Shown here: positions 35,405 through 45,169 of the stretch, piece after piece | Layout: each line of letters opens with the position of its first letter | Numbering within the stretch: position 1 is the first letter of the stretch | Notes under the pieces: generated by a model | Told to the model about the DNA's origin: nothing | Databases searched by the model: none | The model's input: only the letters and a program-made list of their open reading frames with translations | Source of the DNA: Vibrio sp. SCSIO 43136 | GTDB lineage: Bacteria; Pseudomonadota; Gammaproteobacteria; Enterobacterales; Vibrionaceae | Length of the DNA: 64,000 bases | Direction of reading: 5' to 3' | NCBI RefSeq assembly: GCF_023716565.1 | Contig: NZ_CP071848.1 | Span: 2,604,001 to 2,668,000, forward strand | Translations under genes and position numbers: made by a program

Positions 35405-35452
35405 TCCTCCCCCTTTTCAAGCGGCCGGCGTTCCGGGGGGAGTTAGAGGGGG
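35405..35452. repeat. C5/G5 hairpin repeat, copy with enlarged loop
   Basis: CTCCCCCTTTTCAA is followed by a GC-rich insert (GCGGCCGGCGTTCC) and then GGGGGGAGTTAGAGGGGG. It looks like the 18018-18038 element with about 14 extra bases in the loop. It lies between rnpB and rsmI. Confidence 0.75.
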
Positions 35453-35502
35453 TTACACTGACGGTTAAATTTTGGACAAAACTTAATACTGAAGCACAAA
35501 TA

Positions 35503-36369
35503 TTAATCCAGATTCTCCAATCCCCACTTATAAAGCGCATTCTTCTTCAAGTTATAGATCTCGGCCGCCATTGCCGCCGCCTTCTTCAACGGAAGCTCTT
35601 TGGTCAGGATGGACAAGGTACGAGTTGCCTCATCCGGCAGACTATCATCGCTAGTGTTGTCACGGTAGCCATGAATAAGTACTACCATCTCACCACGCTT
35701 GCGGTTCTCATCTTCATTGATCCATTCAATAAGTTGCGCCAATGGCATGCCTTGGATGGTTTCAAAGGTTTTTGTCAGCTCTCGTGCTAGCACCACTTCA
35801 CGCTCAGGGCCCAGCACATCCAGCATATCTGCCAGAGAGTCCATGATACGATGTGGCGACTCGTAGAAAATACAAGTACGCTCAGCTTTAGCAATCTCAA
35901 GGAATTTGTCTTTACGACCTTTGCTCTTTGGCGGCAAGAAACCTTCGAAACTGAAGCGATCAGAAGGTAAACCAGACGCACTTAAAGCGGTAATCACCGC
36001 ACACGCACCCGGTAATGGCACAACTCTAACGCCCGCCTGACGACACTGGGTAACCAAGTGGTAACCTGGATCACTGATGAGTGGTGTTCCCGCATCTGAA
36101 ACTAAAGCAATCGAAAGTCCTTGCTGAAGTTTTTCGACCAAGGCTTGCGCTTTTTGCTGTTCGTTATGATCATGCAAAGCAAATGTGCGAGTCTGGATAC
36201 CAAAATGAGACAGCAAACGACCCGTATGACGAGTATCTTCGGCAGCAATCAGGTCAACACTGGATAAAACATCCAGAGAACGTTGAGTAATGTCGCCCAA
36301 ATTTCCGATCGGTGTCGGTACAATATATAGAGTTGGGATCTCTGTTGGGACTGTATTTGTTTGTGTCAT
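35503..36369 (-). CDS. rsmI: 16S rRNA (cytidine1402-2'-O) methyltransferase
   Basis: RsmI adds the 2'-O-methyl to C1402, the same nucleotide RsmH modifies. The 288 residues show the tetrapyrrole-methylase-like fold: [15 protein letters not shown] at the N-terminus, [28 protein letters not shown] and [13 protein letters not shown]. It is divergent from lpoA across 64 bases, the conserved arrangement in gammaproteobacteria. Confidence 0.97.
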   Translation of the reverse strand: MTQTNTVPTEIPTLYIVPTPIGNLGDITQRSLDVLSSVDLIAAEDTRHTGRLLSHFGIQTRTFALHDHNEQQKAQALVEKLQQGLSIALVSDAGTPLISDPGYHLVTQCRQAGVRVVPLPGACAVITALSASGLPSDRFSFEGFLPPKSKGRKDKFLEIAKAERTCIFYESPHRIMDSLADMLDVLGPEREVVLARELTKTFETIQGMPLAQLIEWINEDENRKRGEMVVLIHGYRDNTSDDSLPDEATRTLSILTKELPLKKAAAMAAEIYNLKKNALYKWGLENLD

Positions 36370-36433
36370 TTGTTTACCATCACTTCAACGATTAATATAG
36401 AGACAATTTTACACACGGCGAAAAATAGAACTC

Positions 36434-38233
36434 ATGGCTATGAATTTGCATAACAAAATTAGTGTACCACGCCTTCTTACACCTATAGCACTGGCGATCA
36501 CCTTAGCTGCGTGTTCTTCCAAGCCGCAGGCTCCAACCAGCGTTGATATTGCGCTTGCGCCATCTCAAAGTGCGCAAGCATACCTTATTCAGGCCGATAG
36601 CACACAGGGTAGCGTGCAAAATGATCTGTTAATTATGGCGCTAAAAGCGGCGGTTGCAGAGCAAAACTGGTCTCAAGCAGAGCTACTGGCTAAGCGATTG
36701 TCACGTATGTCACTCTCTCCTGTGCAGATGGCAGAATGGCAACTTGCAAGAGCGCAAACTCGCGCCGCCACCAGCAGCGCAAAATTTGCACTGTCGCAAC
36801 TCAATTATCAAGCATGGTGGCCTTTAGCGGACTCACAATGGCTTGCTTACCACCAACTGCGAGCACAACTGTTTGAGCAAACAGGTGATCACCTAAATGC
36901 TGCACGCTCACTCGTTGCAAGTAACGCTTACTTAAATGAATCAGAGCACGCTAGTAACGCCGAAAACATCTGGCATAACCTGACCCAATATTCTGAGTAT
37001 GAAATCTCAGGCCTTATTGCCGAGCGCAGTGAAGCCGAGCTGGATGGCTGGTTGCAATTAGCCATTTACATGAAAACCATGGCTGGTAACCCAGGTCAGC
37101 TGAAAAATACGTTGCAGAAGTGGTTAGCGGAAAACCCTCAACATCCCGCTAACCTATACACACCGCAAGAAATCCAAGCAATTTTGGCGCTTGAGATCGT
37201 CAAGCCAAACAACACGGCGTTGGTGCTGCCACTAAGCGGTAAGTACGCCAAGCAGGGACAGTTGGTTCGTGATGGTTTTATCCACGCAATGATGGACGAC
37301 TTCAGCCGCGAAGAGACTGCCACACTGACAGTGCTGGACTCAGAGCAGTTGTCACTTGCCGAGCTTGAAAAAGAGCTGCAAGCACGTGGGGTTGATTTCG
37401 TGGTCGGCCCACTGCAAAAAGACGAAGTGGAAGAGCTTCAATCGGCAACTCAGCTACCAATGCTAGCACTGAATATTCCAGATAACCCACTGCGTGACCA
37501 TCGCGTCTGTTACCTGACCTTATCGCCAGAGCAAGAAGTGGCTCAAGCGGCAAAATACCTATTTAGCCAAGGTTACCAATACCCATTGATCTTAGCGCCT
37601 AAAAGCCGCTTAGGCGAGCGAGTCGCTATCGCCTTCCAAAACGAATGGAACAATTACAGCAAAAACACCGCAGCTGTAAGCTACTTTGGCAACAAGTCTC
37701 AATTGCAGAAGAACATCAACCAAGTGTTTGGGCTCACCGATAGCCAAGGTCGCATCGCTCAGCTTGAGCAAATAATCGGTATGGAAACTGAGTCGCAGGC
37801 ACGTAGCCGTCGTGATGTGGATGCGGTCTACGTGGTCGGGGCTAACAGTGACCTCACCTTGATCAAACCGTTTATTGAAGTTGCGATTAATCCAGACAGC
37901 ACACCACCTAAGTTGTTTGCCAGCTCGCGCAGTAACTCTGGAAGTAAGCACCAATATGAAGATCTTTCTGGGGTGGTTTACAGCGATATCCCTATGCTGA
38001 TCAACCATGACTCTTCTCTTAACGCCAAGATTGAAGCTCTATGGCCAAAAAGCAGCAACAGCGAGAAGCGTCTTCATGCCTTGGGGATGGATGCCTATCG
38101 CTTGATCCTAGAGCTGCCACAAATGAAAGTGGTGGAAGGCTACCGTTTTGCAGGCCAAACCGGAGAACTTTCTATCGATGAACAATGTGTTGTTCAACGT
38201 GAAGTTCAATGGGCTGAGCATGGCAAAAACTGA
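36434..38233 (+). CDS. lpoA: Outer-membrane lipoprotein activator of PBP1a
   Basis: LpoA spans the periplasm from the outer membrane and stimulates PBP1a transpeptidation. The 599 residues begin with a lipoprotein signal ending in the lipobox LAAC followed by SS. An N-terminal TPR-like domain (about 60-240) precedes a periplasmic-binding-protein-like domain starting near NTALVLPLSGKYAKQGQLV. It is shorter than E. coli LpoA (678), which carries an extra linker. An in-frame ATG at 36440 is an alternative start. Confidence 0.94.
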   Translation: MAMNLHNKISVPRLLTPIALAITLAACSSKPQAPTSVDIALAPSQSAQAYLIQADSTQGSVQNDLLIMALKAAVAEQNWSQAELLAKRLSRMSLSPVQMAEWQLARAQTRAATSSAKFALSQLNYQAWWPLADSQWLAYHQLRAQLFEQTGDHLNAARSLVASNAYLNESEHASNAENIWHNLTQYSEYEISGLIAERSEAELDGWLQLAIYMKTMAGNPGQLKNTLQKWLAENPQHPANLYTPQEIQAILALEIVKPNNTALVLPLSGKYAKQGQLVRDGFIHAMMDDFSREETATLTVLDSEQLSLAELEKELQARGVDFVVGPLQKDEVEELQSATQLPMLALNIPDNPLRDHRVCYLTLSPEQEVAQAAKYLFSQGYQYPLILAPKSRLGERVAIAFQNEWNNYSKNTAAVSYFGNKSQLQKNINQVFGLTDSQGRIAQLEQIIGMETESQARSRRDVDAVYVVGANSDLTLIKPFIEVAINPDSTPPKLFASSRSNSGSKHQYEDLSGVVYSDIPMLINHDSSLNAKIEALWPKSSNSEKRLHALGMDAYRLILELPQMKVVEGYRFAGQTGELSIDEQCVVQREVQWAEHGKN

Positions 38234-38588
38234 CAGGCGCAAGCTCGGACAGCACTATGAATCCGTGGCGCATCAACACCTTGAGCGCCACGGACTTCAA
38301 CTCATCAGTCGAAACTTCAACTGCAAAACTGGCGAAATCGACCTCATCATGCGGGAACAACAATGCATAGTGTTTGTCGAAGTTAAATATCGCCAACAAC
38401 AATCTTACGGTCATGCCGCCGAGATGGTGACCTATAGCAAACAACAAAAGCTATATAAAACCGCCTTGTATTGGCTAATGCGCCAAGGGTTAAACCCTGA
38501 CCATACCGAATTTCGTTTTGATATCGTTGCTATTCATCAACACGGCAAAGATATCGACTGGCTAAAAAATGCAATAACCCAAGGATAA
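38220..38588 (+). CDS. yraN: UPF0102 family protein YraN
   Basis: YraN is a small predicted endonuclease-like protein of unproven function. The start at 38220 (MAKTDRRKLGQHYE) gives 122 residues and overlaps lpoA by 14 bases; the frame is open 24 codons earlier, but that part lies within lpoA. The fold motif GEIDLIMREQQCIVFVEVKYR holds the D...E-x-K residues of the restriction-endonuclease superfamily. It sits in the conserved rsmI/lpoA-yraN-diaA-dolP block. Confidence 0.93.
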   Translation: MAKTDRRKLGQHYESVAHQHLERHGLQLISRNFNCKTGEIDLIMREQQCIVFVEVKYRQQQSYGHAAEMVTYSKQQKLYKTALYWLMRQGLNPDHTEFRFDIVAIHQHGKDIDWLKNAITQG

Positions 38589-38591
38589 GCA

Positions 38592-39182
38592 ATGCTAGAC
38601 AGCATTAAAGAAAGTTTTACCGAAAGTATCCAAATTCAAATTGCGGCAGCAGAAGCTCTGCCGGATCACATCATGCACGCCGCCCAAGCGATCGTGACTA
38701 GCCTTCTGAACGGCAACAAAATTCTCTGCTGTGGCAACGGCGGCAGTGCGGCGAATGCACAGCAGTTTGTCTCCTGCTTGCTTAACCGATTCGAAACCGA
38801 GCGCCCAAGCTTGCCTGCAATGGCCCTGACCGCTGACAACACCACACTTACTGCTGTTGCTAACGACTACCACTATGAAGAGATTTTCTCCAAGCAAGTG
38901 CGTGCTTTTGGTCAAGCAGGTGACATTTTGCTAGCGATTTCAACCAGTGGTAACAGCAAGAACATCATTAAAGCGATGGAAGCGGCGGTAACGCGTGATA
39001 TGACCATCATCGCCTTCACCGGTAAAGATGGTGGCGAGATGGCAGGTCTTCTAGGAGAATCTGATGTTGAGATCCGTATTCCAAGCCATCGCACGGCACG
39101 CATTCACGAAGTGCACATGGTTACTTTACACTGTCTATGTGACTTGATTGATCAGGTACTTTTCCCATCCCATGATGACTGA
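38592..39182 (+). CDS. diaA: DnaA initiator-associating protein
   Basis: This SIS-domain protein binds DnaA and promotes timely initiation at oriC in E. coli. The 196 residues match E. coli DiaA and resemble GmhA sugar isomerases: [31 protein letters not shown], and [17 protein letters not shown]. Position between yraN and dolP supports DiaA over GmhA. Together with the DnaA-box cluster at 45191-45693 it makes two replication-control elements in the window. Confidence 0.93.
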   Translation: MLDSIKESFTESIQIQIAAAEALPDHIMHAAQAIVTSLLNGNKILCCGNGGSAANAQQFVSCLLNRFETERPSLPAMALTADNTTLTAVANDYHYEEIFSKQVRAFGQAGDILLAISTSGNSKNIIKAMEAAVTRDMTIIAFTGKDGGEMAGLLGESDVEIRIPSHRTARIHEVHMVTLHCLCDLIDQVLFPSHDD

Positions 39183-39217
39183 TTAGACCGAAAGTCTACG
39201 AGTAAAAGGAGTCTACT

Positions 39218-39805
39218 ATGTTGAAGCGTTGGCTATTAGTAAGCGCATGTATTATCGGTCTTTCTGGCTGTGCTGGTGTGATTGTGGCAGGGGCTGCTGC
39301 AACAGTAAATGTGGTGACAGACACCCGTAGCACTGAGCAAATTTGGCAAGATAATCAGCTTGAATTTGAAGTAGCTGGGATCATTAACAAAGCCCCTTTT
39401 AGCGGCAACACTAAAGTCACAGCGACTGCTTTTGATGGCAAAGTGATCTTAATTGGTCAGGCGGTGACCGAAGAGTATCGTCAACAGGTGGCCGACAAAG
39501 TCAGTCAACTCGATGGGGTAAAATCGGTATCAAACCAACTTCGTGTTAAGCCGCTGCTTGATCTTCAAACCATCAGTCACGACAGCTGGATCACCACTAA
39601 GGTGAAATCCTCACTGCTAACCAATAGTGAGCTGAACGGCGTTAAAATCAAAGTTATTACCGAAGATGGTGAGGTTTTCTTACTAGGTCTAGTAACCAAT
39701 GAACAGGCTGATATTGCGGTGGATATCGCTCGTAATATTTCTGGCGTAAAACGAGTGATTAAAGCCTTTGAAATAGGTGAACTGCCCCCTGCTAGTGAAG
39801 GTTAA
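39218..39805 (+). CDS. dolP: BON-domain outer-membrane lipoprotein DolP
   Basis: DolP (YraP) binds anionic phospholipids at division sites and supports outer-membrane integrity; in E. coli it belongs to the sigma-E regulon. The 195 residues start with a lipoprotein signal and lipobox LSGC, followed by two BON domains (about 48-115 and 125-190). AAGGAG precedes the start. A bidirectional terminator follows. Confidence 0.94.
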   Translation: MLKRWLLVSACIIGLSGCAGVIVAGAAATVNVVTDTRSTEQIWQDNQLEFEVAGIINKAPFSGNTKVTATAFDGKVILIGQAVTEEYRQQVADKVSQLDGVKSVSNQLRVKPLLDLQTISHDSWITTKVKSSLLTNSELNGVKIKVITEDGEVFLLGLVTNEQADIAVDIARNISGVKRVIKAFEIGELPPASEG

Positions 39806-39833
39806 CCTCGCACTCATTAATTAGTGATAAGCT

Positions 39834-39862
39834 AAAAAAACCAGCCGAGTGGCTGGTTTTTT
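39834..39862. terminator. Bidirectional terminator between dolP and thyA
   Basis: AAAAAACCAGCC-GAGT-GGCTGGTTTTTT has a T run on either strand, serving both convergent genes. Confidence 0.95.
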
Positions 39863-39880
39863 ATCATACAGGCTTTTTCA

Positions 39881-40732
39881 TCACACAGAGAATGGGTACT
39901 TGATTGGCTCATGGCTTTCGTAGCCAATCACTTCAAAGTCATCCAGAGTCACCCAAGTTTCAAGGTCTTCTAGGCTCTTGATCTTAGGGTTTATCTTAAA
40001 CTGTGGTGCCGCCAGTGGCTCACGCTTAAGCTGGACATCACGCATTAGCTCAAGTTGATCTTCGTAGATGTGTGCATTCACGATTTTGTGGTAAGCCATG
40101 CCCGGCTTTTTACCCGTGATCTGCGCCATAATCGCCAAAAATACATACACTTGAACCATATTGAAATTCAGGCCAAGCGGAACATCACAAGAACGCTGGG
40201 TACTGTTAAGGTATAACGTATCCCCTAGTAGAGAAAAGTGATGGCTGTACATGCAAGGGCGCAGACACCCCATGTGAAACTCACCTGGGTTATAAAAGTT
40301 CAAAATCTCGCCACGGTCATCAACACCACGAGTAAGATCATCCACGATTTTGCGCAACTGGTCGATATGACCACCATCTGGTTTCGCCCACGCACGACCT
40401 TGAACACCATAGACGCGCCCCATATCGTCGTCACCTTTGCGGTATGGGTTATTTAACCAAGCATCATTTAAGTTGGCGTTAGCATCCCAAGTCTTGGTGC
40501 CCAGCTTGCGAAAGTCTTCCGCATTATCATAACCACGGATGTACCCCAAAAGCTCCGCAACGGCAGCTTTCCAAAAACTTTTACGGGTAGTCACCAGTGG
40601 AAACTGGTTGTTGGCAACATCGTAGCTAAGGTCAGCATTAATCACCGTCAGACAGCGCTTGCCCGTACGCTCGTTCTCAACCCATTGGCCCTCATCAACG
40701 ATTCTCTGACAAAGATCTAGATACTGTTTCAC
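39881..40732 (-). CDS. thyA: Thymidylate synthase
   Basis: ThyA makes dTMP from dUMP using methylene-tetrahydrofolate. The 283 residues are longer than E. coli ThyA (264). The catalytic Cys160 sits in [12 protein letters not shown] rather than the usual PCH segment. The downstream signature [15 protein letters not shown] with Arg, Asp and Asn, and NAHIYEDQ, confirm the family. It lies 10 bases downstream of lgt, the standard lgt-thyA pair. Confidence 0.97.
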   Translation of the reverse strand: MKQYLDLCQRIVDEGQWVENERTGKRCLTVINADLSYDVANNQFPLVTTRKSFWKAAVAELLGYIRGYDNAEDFRKLGTKTWDANANLNDAWLNNPYRKGDDDMGRVYGVQGRAWAKPDGGHIDQLRKIVDDLTRGVDDRGEILNFYNPGEFHMGCLRPCMYSHHFSLLGDTLYLNSTQRSCDVPLGLNFNMVQVYVFLAIMAQITGKKPGMAYHKIVNAHIYEDQLELMRDVQLKREPLAAPQFKINPKIKSLEDLETWVTLDDFEVIGYESHEPIKYPFSV

Positions 40733-40742
40733 AGTGTTGTCC

Positions 40743-41552
40743 TCAATTATTTGTGGCGGTCTTAGCGTTGAACTTGTATGCCCAAGCCACCATCAGCGCA
40801 CCACCAATCACCATTGGCAGTGACAGAATTTGTCCCATCGAAATAAAGTCCCCAAACAGCCCAAGATGCGCATCTGGTTCACGGAAATATTCGACAATGA
40901 AGCGGAAGATACCATATCCAGCCAAGAATAAGCCAGAAACCGCACCCGCTGGGCGAGGACGTTTGATGAACCAGTTTAAAATCAAGAACAGTACAATGCC
41001 TTCTAGCACCGCTTCATATAGCTGTGATGGGTGACGTGGTAAATAACCACCGCTTGGGAACATCACCGCCCAAGGCACATCAGTCACTCGTCCCCAAAGC
41101 TCGTCGTTCATAAAGTTACCGACGCGCCCCATACCAAGTCCAAAAGGCACCAGAGGAGCAACAAAATCTGCCACGCCAAAGAATGTGCGTTTATTGCGGT
41201 AGGCGTACCAGAACATGGCGGTAATCACACCAATCAAGCCACCATGGAATGACATGCCTCCTGTCCAAACCTTAAATAAGTACAGAGGGTCAGCTAAGAA
41301 GAGGTCAAAGTGATAAAACAGCACGTAACCAACACGGCCACCAATCACTACCCCAAGAAAGCCTGCAAACAATAAGTCAGACACTTGCTCACGAGTCCAA
41401 CCACTATTGGGTTGATCGGCGCGGCGGTTTGCCAGCCACAAGGCAAACGCAAAACCAACCAAATACATGAGTCCATACCAGCGCAATGCAACTGGGCCAA
41501 TTTCAAAAATCACAGGATCGATAGTGGGAAAAGTGATGAATCCCTGAGTCAT
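40743..41552 (-). CDS. lgt: Prolipoprotein diacylglyceryl transferase
   Basis: Lgt is the inner-membrane enzyme that attaches diacylglycerol to lipobox cysteines, the first step of lipoprotein maturation. The 269 residues have about seven membrane helices with HGGLIGV and the signature [14 protein letters not shown]. It is co-transcribed with thyA. LpoA and DolP in this window are predicted substrates. Confidence 0.97.
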   Translation of the reverse strand: MTQGFITFPTIDPVIFEIGPVALRWYGLMYLVGFAFALWLANRRADQPNSGWTREQVSDLLFAGFLGVVIGGRVGYVLFYHFDLFLADPLYLFKVWTGGMSFHGGLIGVITAMFWYAYRNKRTFFGVADFVAPLVPFGLGMGRVGNFMNDELWGRVTDVPWAVMFPSGGYLPRHPSQLYEAVLEGIVLFLILNWFIKRPRPAGAVSGLFLAGYGIFRFIVEYFREPDAHLGLFGDFISMGQILSLPMVIGGALMVAWAYKFNAKTATNN

Positions 41553-41570
41553 AATTTTTCTCTTTATTTC

Positions 41571-42368
41571 CTAAACAGGCAAAAGCATCTTCGCGGCGAT
41601 AAACAGCAAAAAGACGGCAAATATTTTCTTTAATATTGGGGTGGGAAGTGAGGTTGCAAGTCTTGCCCCTAATTTAGTAGTCAGCATCGATGTCGCCGCT
41701 ATCCCAAACAGAGCTGGCAAATAGACGTAACCAACACTATACGCAGGTAATCCCTGGGCATTTGCTCCATTGATTATGAAACCCGTCATGCCTGCAATCG
41801 CCAACACACATCCGCAAACAGAAGAGCTGCCAATTGCTCGACGCATTTCCACACCATAGCGATTTAGGTAAGGTACGGTCAACGAGCCTCCTCCTATTCC
41901 TGCTAAGCTTGAAATCACCCCAATAGCGCTGCCACTGACCAGCGTTTTGGCTTGCCCTGGCATAGGGCGAACCTTGCCAGTTTTAATCGACACAAACATC
42001 TGAATTGATAACATCAACACTATCGCTCCAAATACTTTGCCTAAATAGGCAGAAGGTATGGCATCGGCGATAAAAGCCCCTGCAGCACCACCAATGATCA
42101 CTCCGGGAAGCAACCACTTAACAACAAACATATCGACATTGCCGAGACGCAAATGGTTCCATGCAGAGGAGCCAGAAGTAAGAATAATCGAAGCGAGAGA
42201 AGTACCAAGTGCTAGATGCATGACGATATCTGGGTTCACTTGCGCCTGCGGCAGTAGCCAAACCAATGCAGGGACCACAATCAGCCCACCACCAATACCT
42301 AACAGCCCAGCCATAATGCCCACAAAAGCCCCGAGTAGTAAAAACTCGGCAATTAATACAACGTCCAA
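41571..42368 (-). CDS. TauE/SafE-family membrane permease
   Basis: This predicted exporter belongs to the sulfite/organosulfonate transporter family; its substrate is unknown. The 265 residues are almost entirely hydrophobic with about eight helices. Two related glycine-rich segments start the two halves: GIMAGLLGIGGGLIVVPALV (about 18-37) and VISSLAGIGGGSLTVPYLN (about 150). It lies between ptsP (11 bases) and lgt (18 bases), so it is probably co-transcribed with ptsP. Confidence 0.9.
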   Translation of the reverse strand: MDVVLIAEFLLLGAFVGIMAGLLGIGGGLIVVPALVWLLPQAQVNPDIVMHLALGTSLASIILTSGSSAWNHLRLGNVDMFVVKWLLPGVIIGGAAGAFIADAIPSAYLGKVFGAIVLMLSIQMFVSIKTGKVRPMPGQAKTLVSGSAIGVISSLAGIGGGSLTVPYLNRYGVEMRRAIGSSSVCGCVLAIAGMTGFIINGANAQGLPAYSVGYVYLPALFGIAATSMLTTKLGARLATSLPTPILKKIFAVFLLFIAAKMLLPV

Positions 42369-42379
42369 AATCGATCCTG

Positions 42380-44629
42380 TTAGTAACGGCCTGCGCGTAC
42401 GAAGCCTGAGAGCTGCTTACGATCAAGATATTCCAGCACACTTCGGTGAATATCTTTGCCATAAGCTTGTTTTAATGAAGATGTCGCTAGCTGTTGCAAC
42501 TCTTTAATTTCTACTTGGCGAAGGATGTATTTAACCCTTGCCACGTTCGAGGTATTCATACTCAGTGAGCGATAGCCTAACCCCACCGCAAGCAATGCAC
42601 CAATAGGGTCACCTGCTAATTCACCACAAATTGACACGGGCAGTTGGTAGCTCGAACAGATGCTCTGAATTTGCGCTAGTGCCTGTATCACTGATGGATG
42701 CACTGACTCGTACACATCTGACACTCGTGCATTGTTTCGGTCGACCGCAAGCAAGTATTGAGTAAGGTCATTGGTGCCCACCGAAACAAAATCAATTCGC
42801 TCAGCAATCAAAGGCAACAAAAACAAGATTGATGGGACCTCAAGCATGATGCCAATTTTCGGTCGCACCAACTCTGGGTAATCCTGAGACACTTCGCCAA
42901 ACGCCTGATCGATGAGAGTAATTGCCTCGTCGAGCTCTTGGCTTCCTGAAACCATTGGCAATAAGATGCTTAAGTTATTTAAACCCGCACTTGCACGAAG
43001 CATCGCCCTTAACTGGATCAGAAAAATATCGGGATGATCTAGGGTAAAACGAATGCCGCGCCATCCTAAGAATGGGTTATCTTCCTCTATCGGCAGGTAT
43101 GGCAGCGGTTTATCACCGCCCACATCCAGTGTGCGCATTACGACTTTTTGCTCAGGATAAGTCGATAGTACGGTCTTGTACTGCGCTGCTTGTTCATCTT
43201 CAGACGGAAAACGCTGCTTGAGCAAAAAGGAGATTTCGGTTCGGTAAAGGCCAACACCATCTACCCCTTGGTTAATTGCAATCTGGTTATCGGCACTTAA
43301 ACCGGCATTGAGCAGGACTTCGACTTCACAGCCGTCTTGGGTTGAAGCGCGTTGAGTCAGCTCTGACTCAACCAAGGCGGACAGTTCATGCTCTTCAACT
43401 TGCAGCTCTTGATACTCTTGCAGCAAAGGCGGCATAGGATCGACAAATACAGTACCGCTATAACCGTCAACGATCCCTTGTTTGCCAACCAAAGAATTCT
43501 GATTGATCGATGCGCCCATCACCGCAGGGATGCCTAGTGCTCTTGAAAGAATGGCTGCGTGAGAGTTGGCCGCCCCTTCCATAGAGACCACCGCCAATAA
43601 TTTATCTCTTGGCATACTGGCAAGCATAGAGGCCGTCAGTTCAGTCACCACCACGATCACCGGCTCTTTCCACTCTTGCTCATACCCTTCGCTAGTATGC
43701 AAAAAATGCAATAATCGCTGGCCGAGTTCTCTAAAATCTTGGGCCCGCTCACGCAAGTAAAGATCGGACATCTGTGCAAATCGACTCGAATAGCTATCGA
43801 TCACTTGGCGCAGTGCCCAGTCGGCTCGATCACGCTTATCGATCTGTAGCTTAAGATCTTTGCGTAACATAGGGTCGTTGAGCAAGTGGGTAAACAAGTC
43901 GAATATTGCCAAAGCGTCTTTATTGATTTCATTGTCGAATTTCTTACGCATCCGACGAAAATCCGTCAAGGCCGCTTCAATGGCGAGCGCCATCCACTCT
44001 TGCTCTTTATCAATATCTAAGGCACTAGCTGGATAGACTTCCGATAATTGGGGCTGATTGTCGTCCCACCAAAACTGACCAATCGCTACTCCAGGTGAAG
44101 CTGGGACACCTGAAATAGTTTGGCTTTTTGCATCATTGATCAACCAATGACCTTGTGCTTGAGCGTGGGCAATCAACACCGCAAGCTGGGCAGATAAGGT
44201 GACCAAAAAAGACTCTTCTGTCTCACTAAATTGGCGGGAAGTTTTTTGTTGAATAACTAGAACGCCTAATACCTGTTTGCGGTAAATAATCGGCGCACCT
44301 AGAAAGGAATGAAAAATATCTTCCCCAAGCTGAGGAAGATATTTGAATGCAGGGTGCTTAGACGCTTCAGCAAGGTTAAGTGGCTCAGCACTACGACGCA
44401 CCAAGCCCACCAAACCTTCAGGATAATCGATATGAATTGCATCGCCTTCAAACGTCAGGCCTTTGGTTGCCATCAGTTCCAGTCGTTGCAGCTCATCATT
44501 AGCAAAATAGACCGTACAACACTCAGTCTGCATCGCCAAGCAGGTTTCGTTGACCAGTACGTCCAGCGCTTGATGAATATTCTCGACTCGAGACACTTGT
44601 TCAACAATATCTCGCAACTGAGTGAGCAT
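42380..44629 (-). CDS. ptsP: PTS-Ntr enzyme I
   Basis: This is the first phosphotransferase of the nitrogen PTS, passing phosphate from PEP to NPr. The 749 residues comprise an N-terminal GAF domain (about 18-160), then PEP-utilising domains. The phosphohistidine lies in GAANSHAAILSRALGIP (about 360), and the PEP-binding segment contains GLYRTEISFL and GWRGIRF. It begins 5 bases after rppH; the rppH-ptsP pair is conserved. Confidence 0.97.
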   Translation of the reverse strand: MLTQLRDIVEQVSRVENIHQALDVLVNETCLAMQTECCTVYFANDELQRLELMATKGLTFEGDAIHIDYPEGLVGLVRRSAEPLNLAEASKHPAFKYLPQLGEDIFHSFLGAPIIYRKQVLGVLVIQQKTSRQFSETEESFLVTLSAQLAVLIAHAQAQGHWLINDAKSQTISGVPASPGVAIGQFWWDDNQPQLSEVYPASALDIDKEQEWMALAIEAALTDFRRMRKKFDNEINKDALAIFDLFTHLLNDPMLRKDLKLQIDKRDRADWALRQVIDSYSSRFAQMSDLYLRERAQDFRELGQRLLHFLHTSEGYEQEWKEPVIVVVTELTASMLASMPRDKLLAVVSMEGAANSHAAILSRALGIPAVMGASINQNSLVGKQGIVDGYSGTVFVDPMPPLLQEYQELQVEEHELSALVESELTQRASTQDGCEVEVLLNAGLSADNQIAINQGVDGVGLYRTEISFLLKQRFPSEDEQAAQYKTVLSTYPEQKVVMRTLDVGGDKPLPYLPIEEDNPFLGWRGIRFTLDHPDIFLIQLRAMLRASAGLNNLSILLPMVSGSQELDEAITLIDQAFGEVSQDYPELVRPKIGIMLEVPSILFLLPLIAERIDFVSVGTNDLTQYLLAVDRNNARVSDVYESVHPSVIQALAQIQSICSSYQLPVSICGELAGDPIGALLAVGLGYRSLSMNTSNVARVKYILRQVEIKELQQLATSSLKQAYGKDIHRSVLEYLDRKQLSGFVRAGRY

Positions 44630-44634
44630 CGCTC

Positions 44635-45153
44635 CTATCCTCTTCGGTTCTTCCGTTTACCCTTGGTTTTCTTCTCTCTAAACGGCATCGCCAAAGTCGC
44701 AAATTCCTTCATTGCTCGGCGGTATACATCGCGTTTAAATGAGACGACTTGACGGACGGGGTACCAATAACTAACCCATCGCCAACCATCAAATTCAGGT
44801 GTGACGCCTCGCTGCATATTGATGTGCGACTCATCGCAATCTAATCGCAGCAAAAACCACTTTTGTTTCTGCCCAATACAGACAGGTTTAGAATCCCAAC
44901 GCACTAAACGTTTTGGCAATTTATATCTAAGCCAATGGCGACTGGTCGCCAAAATAGTGACATCTTTTTTCGTTAAACCTACTTCTTCATACAACTCTCG
45001 GTACATGGCTTGCTCTGGAGTTTCGCCATCATCAATACCACCTTGTGGAAATTGCCAAGAGTGCTGTCCATATCGTTTCGCCCAAAACACCTGACCATGG
45101 TTGTTACATATTACGATTCCCACATTTAAGCGGTAACCATCGCCATCGATCAC
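44635..45153 (-). CDS. rppH: RNA pyrophosphohydrolase
   Basis: RppH (NudH/YgdP) removes pyrophosphate from mRNA 5' ends and triggers RNase E decay. The 172 residues begin [15 protein letters not shown] and carry the Nudix box [20 protein letters not shown] followed by VGL. The C-terminus is basic. Upstream is the 613-base non-coding block with DnaA boxes, and beyond it mutH, as in E. coli. Confidence 0.97.
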   Translation of the reverse strand: MIDGDGYRLNVGIVICNNHGQVFWAKRYGQHSWQFPQGGIDDGETPEQAMYRELYEEVGLTKKDVTILATSRHWLRYKLPKRLVRWDSKPVCIGQKQKWFLLRLDCDESHINMQRGVTPEFDGWRWVSYWYPVRQVVSFKRDVYRRAMKEFATLAMPFREKKTKGKRKNRRG

Positions 45154-45169
45154 AGGCTAACCTCAATCA

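Noticed and set aside
42058..42507. 149-codon plus-strand ORF across the TauE-family gene and ptsP
   Set aside because: It is antisense to two well-supported genes and crosses their boundary; composition follows codon shadowing.
44309..44752. 147-codon plus-strand ORF over ptsP/rppH
   Set aside because: Antisense shadow. Nudix and GAF motifs on the minus strand explain the region.
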